64,000 nt of DNA from Uloborus plumipes (taxonomy: Eukaryota; Arthropoda; Arachnida; Araneae; Uloboridae): NCBI GenBank assembly GCA_038373865.1, contig JAXGGA010004681.1:21586-85585 (forward strand), in the 5' to 3' direction. This document shows, piece after piece, positions 58,796-64,000 of the stretch. A model generated the notes under the pieces. That model was not told where the DNA came from. It saw only the letters and a list, made by a program, of their open reading frames with translations, and did not search any database. The number at the start of each line of letters is the position of its first letter. The stretch's first letter is position 1. Made by a program: the position numbers and the translations under genes.

Positions 58796-59806
58796 GGGCA
58801 GCCTATATTACCATGGGCAGCATAGAATCTTTGCCCCATTCTCCTCTTGAGGATTTCTTCTTGAACTGTCGAACTATATCTGAAATGTCATTATATGTAT
58901 CATTAAACAAACAATTAGTTTGCTCTTCGGAAGAGGGGGGGGGGGCATGATTAACTTATTATTACATTATTATTATATACATTAGTAGATATATTAGTAT
59001 AACTATAAATAAGCATTTAAAGAACTTAATAGAAGGGGCAACATAGTTAGTTTCATAAATTCCGAAACATGGGGCAAGATGACGAGCTCGTCATCTTGCC
59101 CCGTGTTTCGTTTCGTCATCTTGCCCCAGACAGCCATTTTTGAAGGATACGTATTTATTTCCATAAAAAAATGCGCTGATTTGGTGCTTATTCATATAAA
59201 TAGGTAGTTTTTAAACTAAGGTCCACATTAATACTAATGAGAAGCAATAAATCTTGCCTGTATTTGCATCAGAGCTTATTTGCACATGGATAAAAGTTAG
59301 ATCGCGGTAGCGGTAAACCAGAACAACCTCAGAACTGTCTTGAAAATGGCGATTTCAGCGACTTTATACTATTGCTGAACGAAGAATAGATAGAAGACTC
59401 TCTAATGACCAGTTGATGCTGCTACCCAGCGGGAAATGAAAAAAATACGAAATTCGTCATCTTGCCCGGCTCGTCATCTTACCCCGGTCTCCCCTACGTC
59501 TACTCTCTGTTAAAATTTCGAAATCCAGGAAAACTTTTATCAAACAATTAAATTCAGAGAGAATCAATTGACATGGTACCGATGAAAGTTAAGGCAAAAT
59601 TCGAAAACAAGCCAAACACATTTCCTATCTTTTATGGAAAACAGTTTACTCATGAAAAATTTATTCAGTAAGAAATGTGACAAAAATTACGAACTAAACT
59701 GCAACGAATTGTAAAACTGATCTTCTGAAAACGAAACTAATTAAAAACCAATGAAGGCAAGGAAATGGATCAAAGAAATAATGAAATGGTAAAGCTGTTT
59801 ATGTAC

Positions 59807-59959
59807 CGGGATAGAAGACTTTCTCCACATTTGAATGAGCCTCTAAGAATTGAGCAACTTTCATTGCATTTTCCATGTGCCTTTCCATTCTCAAGTGCAG
59901 AGTTTTCAATCCTCTAAGGACTAGGTAACAATCCAAGGGACTACAACGGACTCCTGTAC
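59807..59959 (-). CDS. CTH: Cystathionine gamma-lyase, third-from-last coding exon
   Basis: 153 bp, phase 1 in and phase 1 out. It reads TGVRCSPLDCYLVLRGLKTL, then HLRMERHMENAMKVAQFLEA, then HSNVEKVFYPG. It aligns with human CTH GAVPSPIDCYLCNRGLKTLHVRMEKH...VAQFLES..WVEKVIYPG. RGLKTLxxRM contains the Arg known in this family to interact with the substrate carboxylate. The acceptor is TTATAG at 59960 and the donor is CCCG|GTACAT at 59807/59806. The PLP-lysine exon is upstream, beyond the window. Confidence 0.95.
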
Positions 59960-60561
59960 CTATAAGAAGTCATGAAAAAAAAAATCATTTTTTCACCAGT
60001 ACTAATATAGGGAAAACTTATAGAATACGAAAACACAACTAAAAAAAGTTATTGTTAGAATATTATTTTGTTAGTACAGTGGCCGGCGCTTATATGAATT
60101 ACGTTTGTGTCAAACAGTTTTGATTAAAAAAAAATTATTATTCAATAAAGTGGTTAATTCAATAAAGCTGGACTTTGTTCTATTTGAAAATTAAACGAAA
60201 TTGAATTTTTCTCATTGTTTGAAAATTTAATTCATTAAAATGATTGTTTCAGTTAATGATTGATTCTATTAAACGGCTTTCACTATTTTGTTGATACCCT
60301 ACGTTTCTTAAGTAGACCGAGTGTCTAATTCATAAATTTGAAACTATAATTCATCCCATTTTGTATGTTTCAAACAAATTCCCTTTTCAGAGTCTGCTTT
60401 GTCTTCGTACCGATAACTATGCATTAGTTGAAATGAAGAAATTTTTATTTCTGAAAACATGATTGAAATTTAACATTCTTTTTACCATAACACTTAAAAG
60501 TTTGATGAAAAAAATTTTGCCTCGTATTTCTGTATAAAGCAATTGCATTTTATGTAATAGG

Positions 60562-62952
60562 CAGGGTGTCTACTCACACGGAAAATCTGGATAGTTCAAA
60601 GAACTTTTTCAAACAACGGAAAAAGTCCGGAATTTTTTTATTTCTGCAAAAAGTCAAGAAAATGTTTAACTGCTGAGAAAATAATAGAATTTTCATGATT
60701 AAAGGTCAAATCTGAAACACACCATTAATATTTTTTTCAAACTAGAATATTTTGGAAATATCAGGTTAACAATATCTTTTTTTTTTTTTTCATAAATTAA
60801 ATTATTTACGTCATAAAAATATTTTATACAAATTGGATTAAGTTTTTTTTATTTACTTGAAAAATATAATTGCGTGTTTAAATTCTCGTTTTCGTGTAAT
60901 ATTTATGCAATAAGTTTGTATTTTTTTTTACTTTATTTTTTTTAAACTCTTTATTGTATCCTTATATTGATAGTAGTATTATTTTGTTCTTGCTCACGTC
61001 AGTTACTTACATTGCGTTTTTTCTAAGGCTCGACCGATGGCATTTTTTATTGATGGGACGATGCCGATTGTTGGCCGATTGTTCAAAATTGGCCGATGGC
61101 CGATTGTCGATTATTCTCCTCTTTCAATGGACGATGGCAAATGCCGATGGAAAAAATATTCAAAGATTAGAAAAATAAATGTTTATATAAGAGATTTGAA
61201 GGGTCATATATTCATTTCATTCTACTTTTTTTTCTACGAATATAGGATAGTTGTAATCATTAAGGTAAAGTCATTCCGATTCTGGCCTAAATTTCTATTT
61301 TACTACCAATTGATTTAGTGTTCACTAGATTTTCCCGCACATACTTGTGTCACTCAAAAGCTATATGAGAGAGAGAGAGAGAAGTAGTAAGTTGAGAACT
61401 CATTCGTACCATTTGTAACTGGATGTAGTCATGCAGATACTTTCTTAGGGCTGCAATCGGATGTTCCAAATGCTTCTTACTTTTTCTTTTTCTTTTTTTG
61501 ACTAATAAATTTTGATTTCAACGCAGACTAATATTATAAATTGGAGACAACTGAGTGACATTATCGCAAAGTGTTTTATAAATAACAAAGATAGATACAA
61601 CAAAGATGGCGAAAAAAAATAAGATGCTGGATTCGGTATCAGCTGGGCGATCTTTTTAATTCCCTCAACAGGGGGACTATAGAAACTGTAAATTGGATCT
61701 TCATTCAATGCATCCTTTTCTTTTTTTCCAGGAAGTTGTAGGTTCGTCAGTGTCTGATTCATTGCTGCTATCTAAAGTTTCCATGGTGTTGTTTTAGTAA
61801 TATTAAGCACCAAAATCAAAATAATACCATAGAAAACGAAGAGCTAACACATGCGGTCTGAACTTCTTTCAGTACTTACGCTTTGTGAGGTGACAACCAT
61901 TTTGGCTACACTTGGCGAGCGCCATGCAGTTCGTTGATGATTAGTAAAGGTTTAAAATACGAAATATAATACATTTAATACATCAGTAGTAAAATAATAT
62001 ATTAAAAGCAGATTTAAAAAAAGGTAGAGCTTTAATAAATTTTCATAAATGGTAAAACGCGAGAAGCTTTACATATAAAACTTTATTAGTTGTCAATACA
62101 ATGATAATGAGATTGCCAATTTGCCGAAAACACTTGATATGGTCATTTGATAAAACGTAGAGGGGCAAGGGGCATACATTTTTAGGCAGGTTTTTAATCT
62201 CTTTTGGGGAGGGGATGTTCCGTAGCATTTGACGAGGGTGTGCCATCGCCTTTAGGGGAGGAGGGGTGGGCAATCTTATCCATACACATAAATACTTGTT
62301 AGTTTTTCACTTCATGGTCAAGAAATATCAGGATAAGTCAATGGGAAAAGTTTTTTTTTTTTTTTTTTTAATGTTTGCTTTGAGCTCAAGATTGCCCCTC
62401 TACCCAAGAGCAATGTCGGAGCATGAATCCAAATACTACGGAGATCAAAATAAAAGCTTAAAAAACTCAAATACCCCCTCCCCCCACCCCAACTGTTAAA
62501 AATTAGACGGGCAAGTATAGGCCATGCACCTCGCGAATGGGCACTCCTGCTTAAACGAATATGACTTAAAGGGAAAATCGTAACAGCTTCAGTATTCAAT
62601 TCAAGACTGGATAACTTAGAATTGAGTAACACAATATTAGATTTCAGAAAAAAAAATTGAAAACAATAATCTTATCACATAACAGAGAAACCAGAGGTGG
62701 GCCCCTGCCCGAAATTTTACAACATAGATCCCGTCTTCTCTTAAAATAAATGTGTTTGCACACATTTATCACAAATCAATGATAAATGCTGATAAAACTG
62801 TAAGTATTTTTTAAAATCTTTCTTTTTGATCCTTTTCAGCAATACAATAACAATTTGATATCTGGAAATTTTACGTTGTTGGTTTGGAAAAGTCAGGGAA
62901 AAATTGGGAAAGTAGAAAAAACTGGAAGCTGCTGAATGGATAGGACACCCTG
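60562..62952. mobile_element. Putative 2.4-kb hAT element in an upstream CTH intron
   Basis: The left end is CAGGGTGTCTACTCACACGG and the right end, on the minus strand, is CAGGGTGTCCTATCC. The flanks GTAATAGG and TAAATAGG match at 6 of 8. Both ends carry 'ggaaaa..tccgg / aaagtcagggaaaaa' segments of the CAGGGTGTC hAT group. A different hAT-like end (61026) lies inside. No transposase was recognised. Confidence 0.6.
61026..61150. mobile_element. Solo hAT-like end with CCGATGG words
   Basis: It starts TAAGGCTCGACCGATGG and is followed by reiterated GCCGATTG / CCGATGG words. It is the counterpart of the end at 41513. No partner end was found nearby. Confidence 0.5.
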
Positions 62953-63871
62953 TAAATAGGCGTATTTTGTTTCTGAAAAATATTTTTAAATGTTTCGCAT
63001 CCTTAATAAAACGAAAGAGATTACATAGTTTGGGAAAAAAACGAAAAAAAAAACACCACATTGAAAACCACCACCTCTAAAATAGGCTGCCTTATTTCTT
63101 GCTGATCCTCGATATGTAAAAATATGAGCAGACAATTATTAAAAAAGGCATGTCCATAAACGAGATACTGATGGAAAGATAACCTCATTCATGTTAAGAA
63201 TGTCTAAAATGCTTTGAATTTGTTTTTATGAGTCGGAAGTTCAAAGAACTATCCGAGCCTGCTGTCTAGCATACGAACGTCAATTTCCAGACGTCATTTT
63301 TCTCAATTGGCTTACAGTGCAAATTAATTTGAACTGCTATTTGCTTCAGGCCAAAATTCAACCAATTACATTTCGTGACTCTTTTTATATCTTTTCGTCT
63401 TTTAATCAGAGTGTTTAGCGTTTTTCTTGGAGATATAGCACAAATATACCGAAATTTTTCTTTACTTCTATAAAAAAAAATCTACGCACGTACCATTACT
63501 ATATTATAACTTCGAAATTGTATTTTGTTTATTGTAAAATTTAAAGCGTGCAAAGCTTTTTAGTGGCAAATATAGGGAATTTTAATAGTAAAAAACCTAA
63601 AAACGATACCAAACCTCTTGCAAACCCTTTGGCTTTTCGCTCCCCTGGAAAAATTTTAAATAACTGGCCTGCCTCTGTTAAAGAGCAGTTAACAAAATAA
63701 GATCTCTTCCGACACTTGGGTTTAGTCTTTACAAAGCCTGTCTCCGTGACTAAGTCAATTCACGGTCAATTCATTTTAAATGTTACTATCCAAAAGCTGA
63801 ATTGGAAGCAAAATTTCACGAGGAAGCAGGAAGATTAACGAGAAGGAGAAGGCGGCGAAGATCCCAGTGAC
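62953..63871. other. AT-rich DNA, probably CTH intron
   Basis: No CTH exon (for example the segment preceding the SPLDCYL exon) could be found in this interval. Confidence 0.4.
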
Positions 63872-64000
63872 CAGGCTTGGAGTAATCGCCGATTACGTAA
63901 TCGTAATCTGTGTAATCGATTACATTTTTTGGTAATCGTAATCATAATCATAATTAGGAAATGGGACTCACGTAATCGTGTAATCGTAATTTTAATCAAG
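63872..64000. mobile_element. Left end of a hAT-like element rich in TAATCG words, cut by the window edge
   Basis: It starts CAGGCTTGGAGTAATCG and continues as reiterated GTAATCG / CGATTAC words to the last base. The design (hAT-like tip plus a short-word array) matches 4193-4857. The other end is outside the window. Confidence 0.6.

Larger units (their letters stand above)
57227..59494. mobile_element. Pogo-type element, family B (GGGGCAAGATGACGA repeats), with transposase remnant
   Basis: It is bounded by TA (57225-57226 and 59495-59496). The TIRs are GGGGAGACCGGGG followed by CAAGATGACGA on the left and TAAGATGACGA on the right, one difference in ~24. Nine motif copies: 57236, 57434, 57456 and 59071 forward; 57413, 59088, 59113, 59454 and 59471 reverse. 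All lie within ~250 bp of the left end or ~430 bp of the right end. It is inserted in a CTH intron with its transposase frame on the same strand as CTH. Confidence 0.9.

Noticed and set aside
61850..61930. Possible exon on the minus strand with ATG and a strong AGC|GTAAGT donor
   Set aside because: The short open stretches do not resemble any part of cystathionine gamma-lyase. The segment lies inside the putative hAT element 60562-62952, so it is probably transposon sequence.
1..64000. CRISPR array, integron, prophage or bacterial operon
   Set aside because: There are no spaced identical repeats with unique spacers, no bacterial gene spacing, and the two real genes have spliceosomal introns.

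Overview
The window looks like nuclear DNA from an arthropod, most plausibly a spider or other chelicerate. It is AT-rich, with short coding exons, GT-AG introns and no bacterial operon structure. It is packed with non-autonomous cut-and-paste DNA transposons. The lineage is inferred only from transposon and protein flavour, for example a degraded ORF of a type I recall from spider genomes; no decisive marker is present.

Two host genes are visible, both on the minus strand. At the left, 7467-7944 is the first coding exon of an SLC7 amino-acid transporter light chain (LAT / y+LAT type). It has a GC-rich promoter with a perfect NRF-1-type palindrome just upstream, and the rest of the gene runs off the left edge. 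At the right, 53294-59959 holds the last three coding exons of cystathionine gamma-lyase (CTH); its 5' exons lie beyond base 64000. The ~45 kb between them has no confident host gene, only one weak exon candidate at 36970-37068.

Most other recognisable sequence is transposable elements. At least eleven hAT insertions can be delimited by short TIRs and matching 8-bp target duplications. There are two piggyBac-like MITEs (TTAA), three 144-bp PIF/Harbinger-like MITEs (TAA/TTA), a tRNA-derived SINE, several foldback hairpins, tandem arrays and a degraded transposon ORF. At 333-1785 three elements are nested inside each other. The introns of CTH carry their own insertions.

The most striking pattern is a group of TA-flanked Tc1/pogo-type elements (20.9-21.7, 21.9-23.2, 26.1-27.3, 31.1-32.2, 45.9-47.0 and 57.2-59.5 kb). 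Each carries 4 to ~10 copies of a family-specific 15-16 nt motif, clustered near one or both ends. The motifs differ between families but share one layout: a G-rich start, a variable core of 5-7 nt, and TGAC/TGAA/TTAC at the end. Two families share the same outer TIR (GGGGAGACYGGGG) and diverge exactly where the motif core begins. One element encodes a pogo/CENP-B-type DDE transposase with a PHD-like finger in an overlapping -1 frame. Another encodes only the DNA-binding half of such a protein. The simplest reading is a set of related transposons whose repeated binding sites have diversified family by family.
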